Source of the DNA: Neobacillus citreus
Lineage (GTDB): Bacteria > Bacillota > Bacilli > Bacillales > Cytobacillaceae
Direction: 5' to 3'
DNA: 64,000 nucleotides
Assembly: GCF_018343545.2 (NCBI RefSeq)
Contig: NZ_JAGYPE020000011.1
Span: 46,632 to 110,631 of the forward strand
Shown here in pieces: positions 26,023 to 34,522 of this stretch. Both the position numbers and the translations under genes were made by a program. Positions within the stretch are counted from its first letter, which is position 1; every line of letters starts with the position of its first letter. Below the pieces are notes generated by a model. The model made no database searches and had not been told where the DNA came from. It saw nothing but the letters and a program-made list of their open reading frames with translations.

Positions 26023-26409
26023 CTAATACGTTAAACATCCGGCGATGATCACACCGATAGAAACCGACAAAAACATCAAGAAAAGTCCAACGGCCTGGTT
26101 ATCGTCCTCGATGCTTTGAGTAACATTAAACTTTGGTGTCAGCCACTCTGCCAAATAAAATACAATAATCTGCGCTAAAATTCCAATTCCGCCCCAAATG
26201 GCCATATCCGCCAAAGAAATCGAATTAGCTGCCGTAGAATACAGCACAATCGCAAGGCCAAGCAACCTGCCGCCAAGAACATAACTTGCTGCCTTATTCC
26301 CTTTAGCTATTAAGGAAAATTCCTTAACCTTGGTTGTGACCTCCATAAGAAATAGCCCAACAATTAACAAACCAAGCGAAACCGCCAAATATAATAAAAA
26401 ATCCGTCAT
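26023..26409 (-). CDS. DUF350 membrane protein
   Basis: 128-residue DUF350 (YjfL-type) protein with four transmembrane helices, apparently two copies of a two-helix unit (GLLIVGLFLMEVTTK and the later GLFLMFLSVSIGV). No function is known. It is the last gene of a three-gene operon after a lipoprotein and a glutathionylspermidine-synthase-like ligase, six bases from the latter. DUF350 with such ligases is a recurring combination, also in E. coli yjfL-yjfM-yjfC. Confidence 0.85.
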   Translation of the reverse strand: MTDFLLYLAVSLGLLIVGLFLMEVTTKVKEFSLIAKGNKAASYVLGGRLLGLAIVLYSTAANSISLADMAIWGGIGILAQIIVFYLAEWLTPKFNVTQSIEDDNQAVGLFLMFLSVSIGVIIAGCLTY

Positions 26410-26415
26410 GATCCA

Positions 26416-27642
26416 TTATTCCCCCTTTTTTACTCCAACTGGCAAAAAGTAAGACTCATTGCCGGTAATTTTTCCTCCAGCGCGGATTCCAATCGCACTT
26501 GGTTTTCCAGCGATGAGGAAGGATCCAATAACATAGGAAAGCTCTTCCTGCCCCTTTTCTGTTTCAAGCGTTACAGTAGGAAGCGAACAATAAGATTGAT
26601 AGACTGACAATTCATCCTTATAGGTTGCAAATGCATTCTGTTCATAAACCCTAGCATGAGCATCCCAAATCGTCACTGTGTCCCCCTCCCGCCCGAAGGA
26701 CGGCTTTTCAACATAGGGTGCCTTGCCAACAAAGGCATCCGGATCAAGATAGGTTGGCAGCATATATTCCTTGATCCAGCCTAGTTCTTCCTCAGAATAA
26801 AAAACGCCTTGCTCCGCCAATCCCCAAATTAAGCATTGGACCGATTTTGGCTGGAGCAAAAAAGCTGAAATAGGATTGACCACAGCCAGCTTTCCATCTT
26901 TTACTAGCTGTAGAAGTTCAATACCAACTGGAGCGCCGCTGATTGGATCTCTGTCCTCCAGTAAATGTTCAAGCGGGTATGTCTGCCGGTATAGTACATC
27001 GATAGGGATCCCATCGGCATCCGCTAAAGCACCATCTGTAATCCGCAGGTCAGCCAATGGAACCAATTTATTTCTTACCTGACAAAGCTCGCTTAAATAA
27101 ACGCTGGTCTGCCAATCTTCCATGTGATCCTGATGGGCTGTAAAAACGACATTAGGGGAGGTTTTTCCCTCAGCAGCCTCTAATACCGCTTTGGTAATGC
27201 CTGAAGAAAGAAGCCGCTCCCCGCCCTGATTCGGGTCGATTAAGCCGAATTCCTTGCCGACCTTCCCGTTGATGTGGAAGCATTCCACAATAAAGGTCGG
27301 CGTGTCACTGTTGAATTCCAGCAACTTAACACCCGTTTCTGTTACAGCAAAATCAAACCGGGAAATCACTGATTCCGGAAAATGATTTTTCAATCGTAAA
27401 AATGGAATGCTCTCAACCGGGTATCCAAGCTGCAACAGCTGCTCATCCGGAAGGCTCCGCAGAAGTGTTGCTGTTTTAAAAAAGACTCTGCCCATCCGCT
27501 CCGTTGCTTCTCTTAATTGCAAAGCGGTCGTAACTGAAATGGGGAATGTGTGAAATAAACCATATTCACTGCCATATAAGTCTGACCAAAAGGCCGGGAA
27601 TTGCGAATAAAACTGTCTGCGCCGTGTAGAATAATCCTCCAT
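26416..27642 (-). CDS. glutathionylspermidine synthase-like ATP-grasp ligase (YgiC/YjfC type)
   Basis: 408-residue ATP-grasp protein of the GSP-synthase C-domain family (PF03738). Conserved segments include LEFNSDTPTF, KPSFGREGDTV (nucleotide loop) and a C-terminal SFLIAGKPSAIGIRAGGKITGNE region. It lacks the N-terminal amidase half of true E. coli Gsp, like YgiC and YjfC. The reaction is presumably an amide ligation with a polyamine or peptide, unproven. ATG at 27642 follows GGAGG and comes one base after the lipoprotein stop, so the two are coupled. DUF350 follows. Confidence 0.87.
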   Translation of the reverse strand: MEDYSTRRRQFYSQFPAFWSDLYGSEYGLFHTFPISVTTALQLREATERMGRVFFKTATLLRSLPDEQLLQLGYPVESIPFLRLKNHFPESVISRFDFAVTETGVKLLEFNSDTPTFIVECFHINGKVGKEFGLIDPNQGGERLLSSGITKAVLEAAEGKTSPNVVFTAHQDHMEDWQTSVYLSELCQVRNKLVPLADLRITDGALADADGIPIDVLYRQTYPLEHLLEDRDPISGAPVGIELLQLVKDGKLAVVNPISAFLLQPKSVQCLIWGLAEQGVFYSEEELGWIKEYMLPTYLDPDAFVGKAPYVEKPSFGREGDTVTIWDAHARVYEQNAFATYKDELSVYQSYCSLPTVTLETEKGQEELSYVIGSFLIAGKPSAIGIRAGGKITGNESYFLPVGVKKGE

Positions 27643-27643
27643 T

Positions 27644-27964
27644 CTAACCTCCAAATCCGCCCTTCGTTCCGCTGCCAAAGCCTCCTTTAAAGCTGGATGA
27701 GGAATGATAGGACTTATAGGAGGAGGATTTTAGAAGTGAAGATTTATTTCGGAAATATTTGCCGCCATAAAAAAAGTGTCCATAATGGCTAGAACCTGTG
27801 TCGTCACATTGCCAGACACCCTGCTCATCATCCCAATCCCAGTCCCGGCAGCTACTGTCATCCGGCTGGGGCGGCCGGTCGTTGGAACAGCCAGCGATCG
27901 TTCCGGCCATTAGAGAAGTAAGAACGCCCGTGATAAGCAATCTAGTTTTCTTCAAACTTCTCAC
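27644..27964 (-). CDS. Ser/Gly-rich lipoprotein
   Basis: 106-residue lipoprotein: signal peptide with lipobox AGTIAGC (Cys about 26), an acidic middle (DDSSCRDWDWDDE) with further Cys, and a Ser/Lys/Gly-rich tail ending GTKGGFGG. The tail and the position before a YgiC-type ligase recall the DUF1190 proteins YgiB and YjfM of enterobacteria, though sequence similarity is too low for me to claim membership. GTG follows AAAGGAGAG. It opens the lipoprotein / ligase / DUF350 operon and is divergent from the next gene. Confidence 0.78.
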   Translation of the reverse strand: MRSLKKTRLLITGVLTSLMAGTIAGCSNDRPPQPDDSSCRDWDWDDEQGVWQCDDTGSSHYGHFFYGGKYFRNKSSLLKSSSYKSYHSSSSFKGGFGSGTKGGFGG

Positions 27965-28047
27965 TCTCCTTTTTCGATTTGTAATTTTATTATAAAATGA
28001 ATTTAGAGGAAAACAATGGAAAAGTAAAAGAAAAAGGAGAGATTGAT

Positions 28048-28497
28048 TTGAGGCTTGAATATCGGCTTGATGACGAAGCTCAGCAATACCCGGCGTTATG
28101 GCACTACTATGACATCTCCAAATCGGAAGCGGCCGCGCGAATGACCTGTGAATATTTTGTAAAAAACAATGAGACGTACAAGGTTACCGCTACTGCACTT
28201 GACCCAGACGGAACGGCAGTCATTTATGTTGAAAAAGAAGAGTTCAGCAATGACACCCTTGAGAAATATCATTCGCATATTGGATTTGAAACAAGGGAAC
28301 TGACCGAACAGGGGAGCATTTTAATCGAACAAAAAGAAATTTGGGAGCACGAGGAAGTACTCGCTGCCCTTCACTCAGATTTCATCTATATAAAAAGGGG
28401 AGAAAAGTTTTTAGAATTTGCGATGGACTCAAGGGAGATTGATGAGGATCGTAAATGCTATGTATACTATGGAAACTTTACCGGCAACAGCCATTGA
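28048..28497 (+). CDS. hypothetical cytosolic protein
   Basis: 149-residue protein, unrecognised, acidic, with no signal or transmembrane segment. It is rich in charged residues and predicted beta-strands (AVIYVEKEEF, FIYIKRGEKFLEF). TTG at 28048 follows AAAGGAGAG by seven bases; the ATG at 27997 lies in a TATAAAAT promoter-like stretch and has no ribosome binding site. It is divergent from the lipoprotein operon, sharing a short intergenic promoter region of roughly 80 bases, so it may be regulated with it. Confidence 0.68.
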   Translation: MRLEYRLDDEAQQYPALWHYYDISKSEAAARMTCEYFVKNNETYKVTATALDPDGTAVIYVEKEEFSNDTLEKYHSHIGFETRELTEQGSILIEQKEIWEHEEVLAALHSDFIYIKRGEKFLEFAMDSREIDEDRKCYVYYGNFTGNSH

Positions 28498-28634
28498 CGT
28501 CTTTTTAAAAGTTTTCCGGAGAAGAAAAACCGCCATCGACACTTCCTGCCAAAAAATTTTCAGCATAAGAAGGAAAGTGCCGTTTTTTGTCGTATTGTAA
28601 TGGATAATATAATTGATTCCTCTGGGGAATGACG

Positions 28635-29942
28635 ATGCTGGCGGAAAAGCTTCTTTTGCAACTGTTAATTGTATTAGCACCAGTCCTGCTTTGTAATGCT
28701 TTAACTGACTATAAGAAAAAATGGAATTCACCAATCATCTGTGGGTCCATGCACAGTCAGGCAGCAATAGCCTGCATGATTTTTAGTTATTCAAATTATG
28801 GCCTTATTTGGGATCTTCGCTATGCTCCGCTTATTCTTGCCGTTTTATATGCAGGACCTGCTGGCGGCGGGATGGTCATAGCCTCTATTATTGGAGCTCG
28901 CATTATGATGGGTGGTGGCAGTGTCCATTACGCCATTTTGGGCTGCCTGCTTACTTCTATTGTCCCTTACCTTTTGCGAACCCGCTTTTGGAATGCTTCT
29001 TCAAATCGAAGAGTACAGTTCACTTTATTATCGGGCGTCTGGTCTTTAATTCTATGCTATTTAACACTTCTAACTTATCATTATCTAAATGGAAATACCT
29101 TCAAATTGTTTATAAATATTCCCGATTTACTGCTTTTTGCTCTTATTTATACCGCTTCCCTAATGCTTGCTGCAAAGTTATATGAAGGGCTGATTGAGAA
29201 AAATAGAATGAAGGAAGAGATACTGAAAGCAGAAAAGCTTAATACATTAAGTGAACTGGCGGCTTCTATCGCCCATGAAGTCCGCAACCCATTAACAGTA
29301 GTAAAGGGATTTCTACAATTGATGCAGCAGGATGAGAAAGGGAAGAATTATGAATATTTCGGGCTGGTTTTAAGTGAATTAGGACGGGCTGAGGCGATCA
29401 TTAGCGATTACTTGAATTTTGCCAAGCCGAAATTCGAAAAACTAGAAGAATTCGCCTTAAAAGACATATTGAAGGAAATAGTCACGCTACTGGAACCTTA
29501 TGCTGTAAAGCAGGGTGTACAACTAGAAAGTGAATTGGATACATCCGATTTTTGCCTTTATACAGATCGAAATCAGTTAAAACAGGCTCTTGTAAATCTT
29601 GTGAAAAATGCGATTGAAGCGACCTCAGAGGAAGGCGTTGTGACGATACATACAAGGTCCGACCAAACCCATGCCTCCGTTTTGATTACTGATAACGGAA
29701 AAGGAATGACACCCGAACAACTATCGAGGATTGGAACATTGTTTTATACGACCAAAGATAAGGGAACGGGGCTGGGAACTTCGGTATCCTTAAGAATTAT
29801 TGAAACGATAAAAGGAAAGGTTTTCTATCAAAGTGAAACAGGACTGGGAACAACGGTAACAATTGTTCTTCCAGCAGGTAAAAAGGAAGAGTTAGTTAGC
29901 AGTATCATTAATGAAGAACCGACAGTAGTTAAAATAATGTAA
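28635..29942 (+). CDS. orphan sensor histidine kinase (LytS/YhcK-type 5-TM sensor)
   Basis: 435-residue membrane histidine kinase. The N-terminal half has five or six transmembrane helices of the 5TMR-LYT kind (APLILAVLYAGPAGGG). The kinase core follows: H-box SIAHEVRNPLTVVKGF, N-box LVNLVKNAIEA, G1 DNGKGM, G2 GTGLGTSVS. No response regulator is adjacent, as for the sporulation kinases of bacilli, so feeding a phosphorelay is a possibility, not a demonstration. ATG 28635 is used because CTGGGGA ends 6 bases before it; ATG 28629 is too near. A strong terminator follows. Confidence 0.87.
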   Translation: MLAEKLLLQLLIVLAPVLLCNALTDYKKKWNSPIICGSMHSQAAIACMIFSYSNYGLIWDLRYAPLILAVLYAGPAGGGMVIASIIGARIMMGGGSVHYAILGCLLTSIVPYLLRTRFWNASSNRRVQFTLLSGVWSLILCYLTLLTYHYLNGNTFKLFINIPDLLLFALIYTASLMLAAKLYEGLIEKNRMKEEILKAEKLNTLSELAASIAHEVRNPLTVVKGFLQLMQQDEKGKNYEYFGLVLSELGRAEAIISDYLNFAKPKFEKLEEFALKDILKEIVTLLEPYAVKQGVQLESELDTSDFCLYTDRNQLKQALVNLVKNAIEATSEEGVVTIHTRSDQTHASVLITDNGKGMTPEQLSRIGTLFYTTKDKGTGLGTSVSLRIIETIKGKVFYQSETGLGTTVTIVLPAGKKEELVSSIINEEPTVVKIM

Positions 29943-29983
29943 AAACAGATGACATCCTTTCGTTTGATGTCATCTGTTTTTTT
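29941..29983 (+). terminator. strong terminator
   Basis: Fifteen-bp stem AAAACAGATGACATC / GATGTCATCTGTTTT and T-run. Confidence 0.85.
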
Positions 29984-30110
29984 ATCTAGTTAAACTATAT
30001 CGAAATAGAAAAAATGATGAATTTTAATAAGGGTTATTTTATGTTGATTCAGTGAAAAACCAGTATATTCCCAGTGTAATATTACCAATTTTTTTATTTT
30101 TAAAAAAATA

Positions 30111-30174
30111 TTGCTTTTTCGATAAAAAGATTATATTATACCGATATAAATTTTATTTGTCTTTTCAGAAAATT
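30111..30174 (+). promoter_or_regulatory. promoter and CodY box
   Basis: TTGCTT (30111-30116), 17-bp spacer, TATTAT (30134-30139). TCTTTTCAGAAAATT at 30160-30174 matches the CodY consensus AATTTTCWGAAAATT at 13 of 15 positions and lies about 15-30 bases after the start point, a blocking position. Confidence 0.7.
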
Positions 30175-30207
30175 ATAACATCGAACCTGAGGAGGTTTAA
30201 ATAATAA

Positions 30208-31623
30208 ATGGATTTATTTAGGAAAAAATCAGTTCAGGACCTGATCCAGGAATCAGAGAAAAAAGGTGCCTCCTTAAGGAAGGAGCTGGGGGCCTTTGAC
30301 TTAACGATGCTTGGGATAGGGGCCATTATCGGGACCGGAATTTTTGTTGTCACAGGGGTTGCTGCTGCGGAACATGCCGGGCCAGCACTTATTATTTCTT
30401 TTGTCTTATCAGGTTTAGCCTGCATTTTTGCCGCTCTCTGTTATGCGGAATTTGCTTCAAATGTACCGGTTTCTGGAAGTGCCTATACTTACAGCTATGC
30501 GACCTTTGGTGAATTGATTGCATGGATTTTAGGCTGGGATTTAATTCTCGAGTACGGCTTTGCATCAGCGGCGGTTGCCAGCGGCTGGTCAGGCTATTTC
30601 CAAGGGCTGCTTGCAGGGTTTGGGATTCATTTTCCGAAAGCCATAACAAGTGCGTTTGACCCGGCAAACGGGACATTTGTTGACGTTCCTGCGATCGTCA
30701 TCGTATTTTTACTTACTTTGCTTTTATCTCAGGGGGCAAAGAAATCTACCCGTTTAAATAACATCATGGTAATTATCAAGCTTGTTGTTGTTCTTTTATT
30801 TATTGGTGTTGGTGTATGGTATGTAAAGCCAGCTAACTGGACTCCTTTTATGCCATTCGGATTCTCCGGCGTAGCGACTGGAGCGGCTACGATTTTCTTT
30901 GCATATATTGGCTTTGATGCTGTATCGACAGCTGCTGAGGAGGTTAAAAACCCGCAGCGCAACATGCCTATCGGAATTATTGCTTCATTACTTGTTTGTA
31001 CGGTTTTATATATTGTTGTTTCCGCTATCCTAACGGGAATTGTACCTTATAATCTGTTGGGGGTGAAAAACCCGGTTGCATTCGCCTTAACCTATATCCA
31101 TCAAGATTGGGTTGCCGGTTTCATTTCAATTGGGGCAATCACCGGTATTACAACGGTACTTCTAGTATTACTTTACGGACAATCCCGCCTATTCTACGCA
31201 ATCGGCCGTGACGGATTGCTGCCAAAAGTGTTTTCCAAGGTAGATGAAAAGAAACAAACACCGGTTGTAAACTCTTGGATCATTTGTTTATTGGTGTCTG
31301 TTATTGCGGGATTTGTTCCATTAAGCAAACTGGCTGAATTAACAAACATTGGAACCTTGTTCGCATTCATGACAGTTTCAGTCGGGATTTTATATCTTCG
31401 AAAAAACAACCAAGTGCCTAAAACAGGCTTCAGAGTCCCGTTTGTACCGTATATTCCGATTTTGGCATTCTTGTTCTGCGGATATTTAGCGGTACAGCTG
31501 CCGGCTATAACATGGATTAGTTTTGGTGTTTGGCTGGTAATTGGATTGTTCGTCTACTTCGGCTATGGACGAAAGCATTCGACATTAAATAATTCATCTG
31601 GACAATTGAAAAAGGTCAGCTAA
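30208..31623 (+). CDS. amino-acid permease, BcaP/YfnA-like (APC family, CAT group)
   Basis: 471-residue APC-superfamily permease with 12 transmembrane helices. GIGAIIGTGIFVVTG in helix 1 and FAYIGFDAVSTAAEE in helix 6 are the substrate-site signatures of cationic/branched-chain amino-acid permeases. In B. subtilis the relative BcaP (YhdG) imports isoleucine and valine under CodY repression; the CodY box here fits that role. YfnA is an equally near paralogue, so no symbol is given. GAGGAGG is a strong ribosome binding site. A terminator follows the single gene. Confidence 0.85.
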   Translation: MDLFRKKSVQDLIQESEKKGASLRKELGAFDLTMLGIGAIIGTGIFVVTGVAAAEHAGPALIISFVLSGLACIFAALCYAEFASNVPVSGSAYTYSYATFGELIAWILGWDLILEYGFASAAVASGWSGYFQGLLAGFGIHFPKAITSAFDPANGTFVDVPAIVIVFLLTLLLSQGAKKSTRLNNIMVIIKLVVVLLFIGVGVWYVKPANWTPFMPFGFSGVATGAATIFFAYIGFDAVSTAAEEVKNPQRNMPIGIIASLLVCTVLYIVVSAILTGIVPYNLLGVKNPVAFALTYIHQDWVAGFISIGAITGITTVLLVLLYGQSRLFYAIGRDGLLPKVFSKVDEKKQTPVVNSWIICLLVSVIAGFVPLSKLAELTNIGTLFAFMTVSVGILYLRKNNQVPKTGFRVPFVPYIPILAFLFCGYLAVQLPAITWISFGVWLVIGLFVYFGYGRKHSTLNNSSGQLKKVS

Positions 31624-31626
31624 TAT

Positions 31627-31666
31627 AAAGGGGAGTTCCAATCAAATGGGACTCCCCTTTAAATTT
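31627..31666 (+). terminator. terminator after the permease
   Basis: Stem AAAGGGGAGTTCC / GGGACTCCCCTTT and T-rich tail. A Spo0A-box-like TGTCGAA lies just beyond at 31681-31687, upstream of the next kinase. Confidence 0.75.
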
Positions 31667-31803
31667 TCCCAATAAAAAAATGTCGAAAATCATCGTTTTT
31701 TTCATTTATTTTATAATGTTATTCTAAAAAAATGGTAGAATAGTATGAGTGATGTACGGAATTTTGAATTTTTAGAATAGTATCTAGTTTAAGGAGAACA
31801 CTC

Positions 31804-33048
31804 ATGGAAATAAGTAGCAAAGGTCCGAAGCTAATATATGAAGAAAAAAAGGCTATAAAGTTATTTTTGTGGCTATTCTATTTCTTTTTCATTTCATATG
31901 ACTTTTTTTGGTATATTGTTTTACCGAAATTTACAGACTATGGAGCAGCTAAATTTCCTAGTAATGGGCTCGGTTATTGGCTTTATATTCTGGTGTTTTT
32001 GCTGCTGCCGATTTCCATTTCATTTATAAAAAGAGGAAATCCCTATATTGTCAAATACCTTTTGTTATTTGGTTACATTCTCATAGATAGTATAGGTCTT
32101 GTTATGAAGTATTATGGAACTAACCTAACGTTTGCTTCAGGAAATATAGTAGAGCTTTTGTTTGTCTTTTTTTCACCGGTATTTGTTAATAAGGAATACT
32201 ATTGGAGTGTAACTATAGGATTGATTGGAAGGTATGTTCTATTAGGGCTAATACTCCATGATACTAATATCATACCTCCTATGTTTATCATTATCATTTT
32301 ATCAGCAATTGCCTTTATCATTTTAATTAGATTTTATTCATATATAAAGTCATTAACATCTGTTCATGAGGAACTGAGTAAAAAAGAAAAACTTGCAGTA
32401 ATAGGCCAAATGGCAGCTGCGATAGGTCATGAAATTCGAAACCCGCTTTCATCATTAAAAGGTTTTACCCAATTGCAATTAGAGTCAAAGTCAAGCAACA
32501 GCGAATTTTATCCAATTATGCTTCAAGAGATTGATAGAATTAATTCTATCGTGGATGACCTAATGTATCTAGGGAAACCCAGGGAAATCGATTTTAAAAA
32601 GGTTGATATGGAAGAAATTGTTAATTACACTATCTCTTTAATCTGCCAGCAGGCTGAATCTCAAGGTGTGAAGGTGGAAACGTCTATTGATACCCCGATT
32701 CCCCTAGTGGATTGTGATGAGAAACAGTTAAAGCAGGTATTTATAAATTTATTAAAGAATGCAGTTGAGGCCATGTCAAACGGCGGTAATTTAAAAATAG
32801 AAATAAAAATGGCTGAAGAATCTTCGCTTGACATCGTGATTGAAGATAACGGCTGTGGTATAGACGCTGCCAGTCTTGAAAATCTATTTGAAGCTTTCTA
32901 TACGACTAAAAGTGATGGCACTGGACTAGGGTTGCTCATAACTAGACAAATTATTAAGGACCATGGAGGAAGTTTAAAAATTGAAAGTATACTTGGCGCT
33001 GGGACTAAAGTTATAGTCCACTTACCAATAGCACACAATAGTATTTAA
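31804..33048 (+). CDS. sensor histidine kinase with unrecognised 6-TM sensor
   Basis: 414-residue membrane kinase. The first 183 residues hold about six transmembrane helices and are plainly homologous to the N-terminus of the next gene's product: both share EEK-FLxxFYF-YDFF, FPS, SGNxVE, and a final RFxxYxKS. The kinase part carries H-box IGHEIRNPLSSLKGF (His209), N-box LKNAVEAM, DNGCGID and GTGLGL. No response regulator is adjacent. The sensor is not one I can name. It opens a cluster with an HD-GYP protein, a 22-residue peptide and an M50-type protease, which suggests a peptide or envelope signal. Confidence 0.87.
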   Translation: MEISSKGPKLIYEEKKAIKLFLWLFYFFFISYDFFWYIVLPKFTDYGAAKFPSNGLGYWLYILVFLLLPISISFIKRGNPYIVKYLLLFGYILIDSIGLVMKYYGTNLTFASGNIVELLFVFFSPVFVNKEYYWSVTIGLIGRYVLLGLILHDTNIIPPMFIIIILSAIAFIILIRFYSYIKSLTSVHEELSKKEKLAVIGQMAAAIGHEIRNPLSSLKGFTQLQLESKSSNSEFYPIMLQEIDRINSIVDDLMYLGKPREIDFKKVDMEEIVNYTISLICQQAESQGVKVETSIDTPIPLVDCDEKQLKQVFINLLKNAVEAMSNGGNLKIEIKMAEESSLDIVIEDNGCGIDAASLENLFEAFYTTKSDGTGLGLLITRQIIKDHGGSLKIESILGAGTKVIVHLPIAHNSI

Positions 33049-33220
33049 CAGTTTAAGTTCTCCAATTGTACAAAAATCAGCAAAATAAAATGTTTCACGG
33101 GTTTAACTAATAAGATATAATGTAGAGGAATATAGAATTATTAAAGATTTTGTCAAACCGCCAAAAGGAAATGAATTCTTTTATACTATCTTATCTGAGA
33201 TAGGTAATTTGGAGGATTTT

Positions 33221-34381
33221 ATGATACTTCATGAAGAGAAACGGACCTTAAAATGGTTCCTGCTGTTTTTTTACTTAATTTTAATAGGCTATGATTTTTT
33301 CTATTATTATTTTATACCAGCCTTTGTCACTCATAAGCAACATGGCTTTCCAAGTGACTTTTGGTTCGTAACATATATTGTATTAGCAATATTGATTCCT
33401 GTGAACATTTTTCTGAGCAAGTCTGGAAAACTGATCTCTATTAAATTTGTTTTTTTTATCAGTTATTTATTAACAACTTTTACGGTTGATATTATTAGTT
33501 TTTATGGTAGAAGTGAGGCTTACTTAAGCGGGAATATGGTAGAAGTGTATTTGATATTAACTTTGCCTATTTTTCTAAGCACTAGCTATTTTTGGATTGT
33601 TAGTACGGGTATTGCCGTAAAATATCTATTAACCGGTGTCATATTACAAACATCCTATGTTATTATGCCATTCCTTTTAGTATCCATCCTATCAACAATG
33701 TCCTTCTTTCTGTTAGTAAGATTTCAAGGTTACGTAAAATCAATTAAAACCTCTTATGATAAACAGTTAGAGGGTATTGTCAAAGGAGTTATTGCAACCT
33801 TAGAACTAAAAGACCCATATACAAGGGGACATAGTGAACGTGTAGCGAGCTATGCTTTATTAATGGCCCAACAAATAGGGGAATTTTCCAAAGACGAACA
33901 AAAATCTTTTTACTATGCTTGCTTATTACATGATATTGGTAAAGTTCATATACCTGATTCAATACTAATGAAACCAGGGAAACTCAATAATGAAGAATAT
34001 GAAATTATTAAATCACATCCTGCTGTTGGCGCAGATGCGGTCAAGGATGTGGAAGGAATTAAAGACAGCATTTGTGTGATACGTTCCCATCATGAGCGAT
34101 GGGATGGAAATGGATACCCCCAAAGATTAAAGGGAGAAGAAATTCCAATACTAGCTAGAGTAACTGCTATTGCAGATGCATTTGATGCAATGACATCGTC
34201 GAGGTCCTACCGTGCAGCAATGCCTTTGGAAGAAGCTCATAAACGTATAATTGAAGGTATGGGTACCCAATTTGATCCAAAGCTAATGGAAGAATTTGAA
34301 AAGGTATTCCCAGCATGGGTTAAATTTCATAATGACTATCCTTGGCAAAAAGAAATGAGTTCACTTAGGAGGTGGAGTTGA
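33221..34381 (+). CDS. HD-GYP phosphodiesterase with the same 6-TM sensor
   Basis: 387-codon frame giving 386 residues: a six-helix membrane sensor (about 1-175) homologous to that of the preceding kinase, then an HD-GYP domain. The metal His-Asp pair is in LLHDIGKVHIP (237-238), and HHERWDGNGYP (290-300) is the GYP signature. It should hydrolyse c-di-GMP to pGpG or GMP. ATG 33221 follows TTGGAGG; TTG 33209 is part of that site. It has its own TATAAT (33116-33121). Its stop overlaps the start of the peptide gene (ATGA), and its last codons contain that gene's AGGAGGTG. Confidence 0.88.
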   Translation: MILHEEKRTLKWFLLFFYLILIGYDFFYYYFIPAFVTHKQHGFPSDFWFVTYIVLAILIPVNIFLSKSGKLISIKFVFFISYLLTTFTVDIISFYGRSEAYLSGNMVEVYLILTLPIFLSTSYFWIVSTGIAVKYLLTGVILQTSYVIMPFLLVSILSTMSFFLLVRFQGYVKSIKTSYDKQLEGIVKGVIATLELKDPYTRGHSERVASYALLMAQQIGEFSKDEQKSFYYACLLHDIGKVHIPDSILMKPGKLNNEEYEIIKSHPAVGADAVKDVEGIKDSICVIRSHHERWDGNGYPQRLKGEEIPILARVTAIADAFDAMTSSRSYRAAMPLEEAHKRIIEGMGTQFDPKLMEEFEKVFPAWVKFHNDYPWQKEMSSLRRWS

Positions 34382-34449
34382 TGAAAATTCGCAAATTAAA
34401 AAAAGTAAAAACTACATGCTGGTGGTGTAGTTACTGGATTAAACCATGA
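34381..34449 (+). CDS. 22-residue Trp/Cys-rich peptide
   Basis: Very short gene missed by length filters. The peptide is a strongly basic stretch (MKIRKLKKVKTT) followed by CWWCSYWIKP: two Cys in a CxxC and three Trp among ten residues. Evidence for translation: a perfect AGGAGGTG six bases upstream inside the HD-GYP gene, ATGA coupling with that gene, and a terminator six bases after the stop. A PqqD-domain M50 protease gene follows. I infer a secreted, membrane-active or modified signalling peptide (leader plus core); it matches no family I know. A chance frame is possible but unlikely given the ribosome binding site. Confidence 0.65.
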   Translation: MKIRKLKKVKTTCWWCSYWIKP

Positions 34450-34454
34450 CAAAT

Positions 34455-34488
34455 AGGATGCTGGCATTATGCCAAGCATCCTTCTTTA
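34455..34488 (+). terminator. terminator after the peptide gene
   Basis: AGGATGCTGGC / GCCAAGCATCCT with one bulge, then TCTTTATT. Read-through into the protease gene is possible. Confidence 0.65.
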
Positions 34489-34522
34489 TTAAATAAATAA
34501 ACAAGGATACAGGTGTAAAAAA

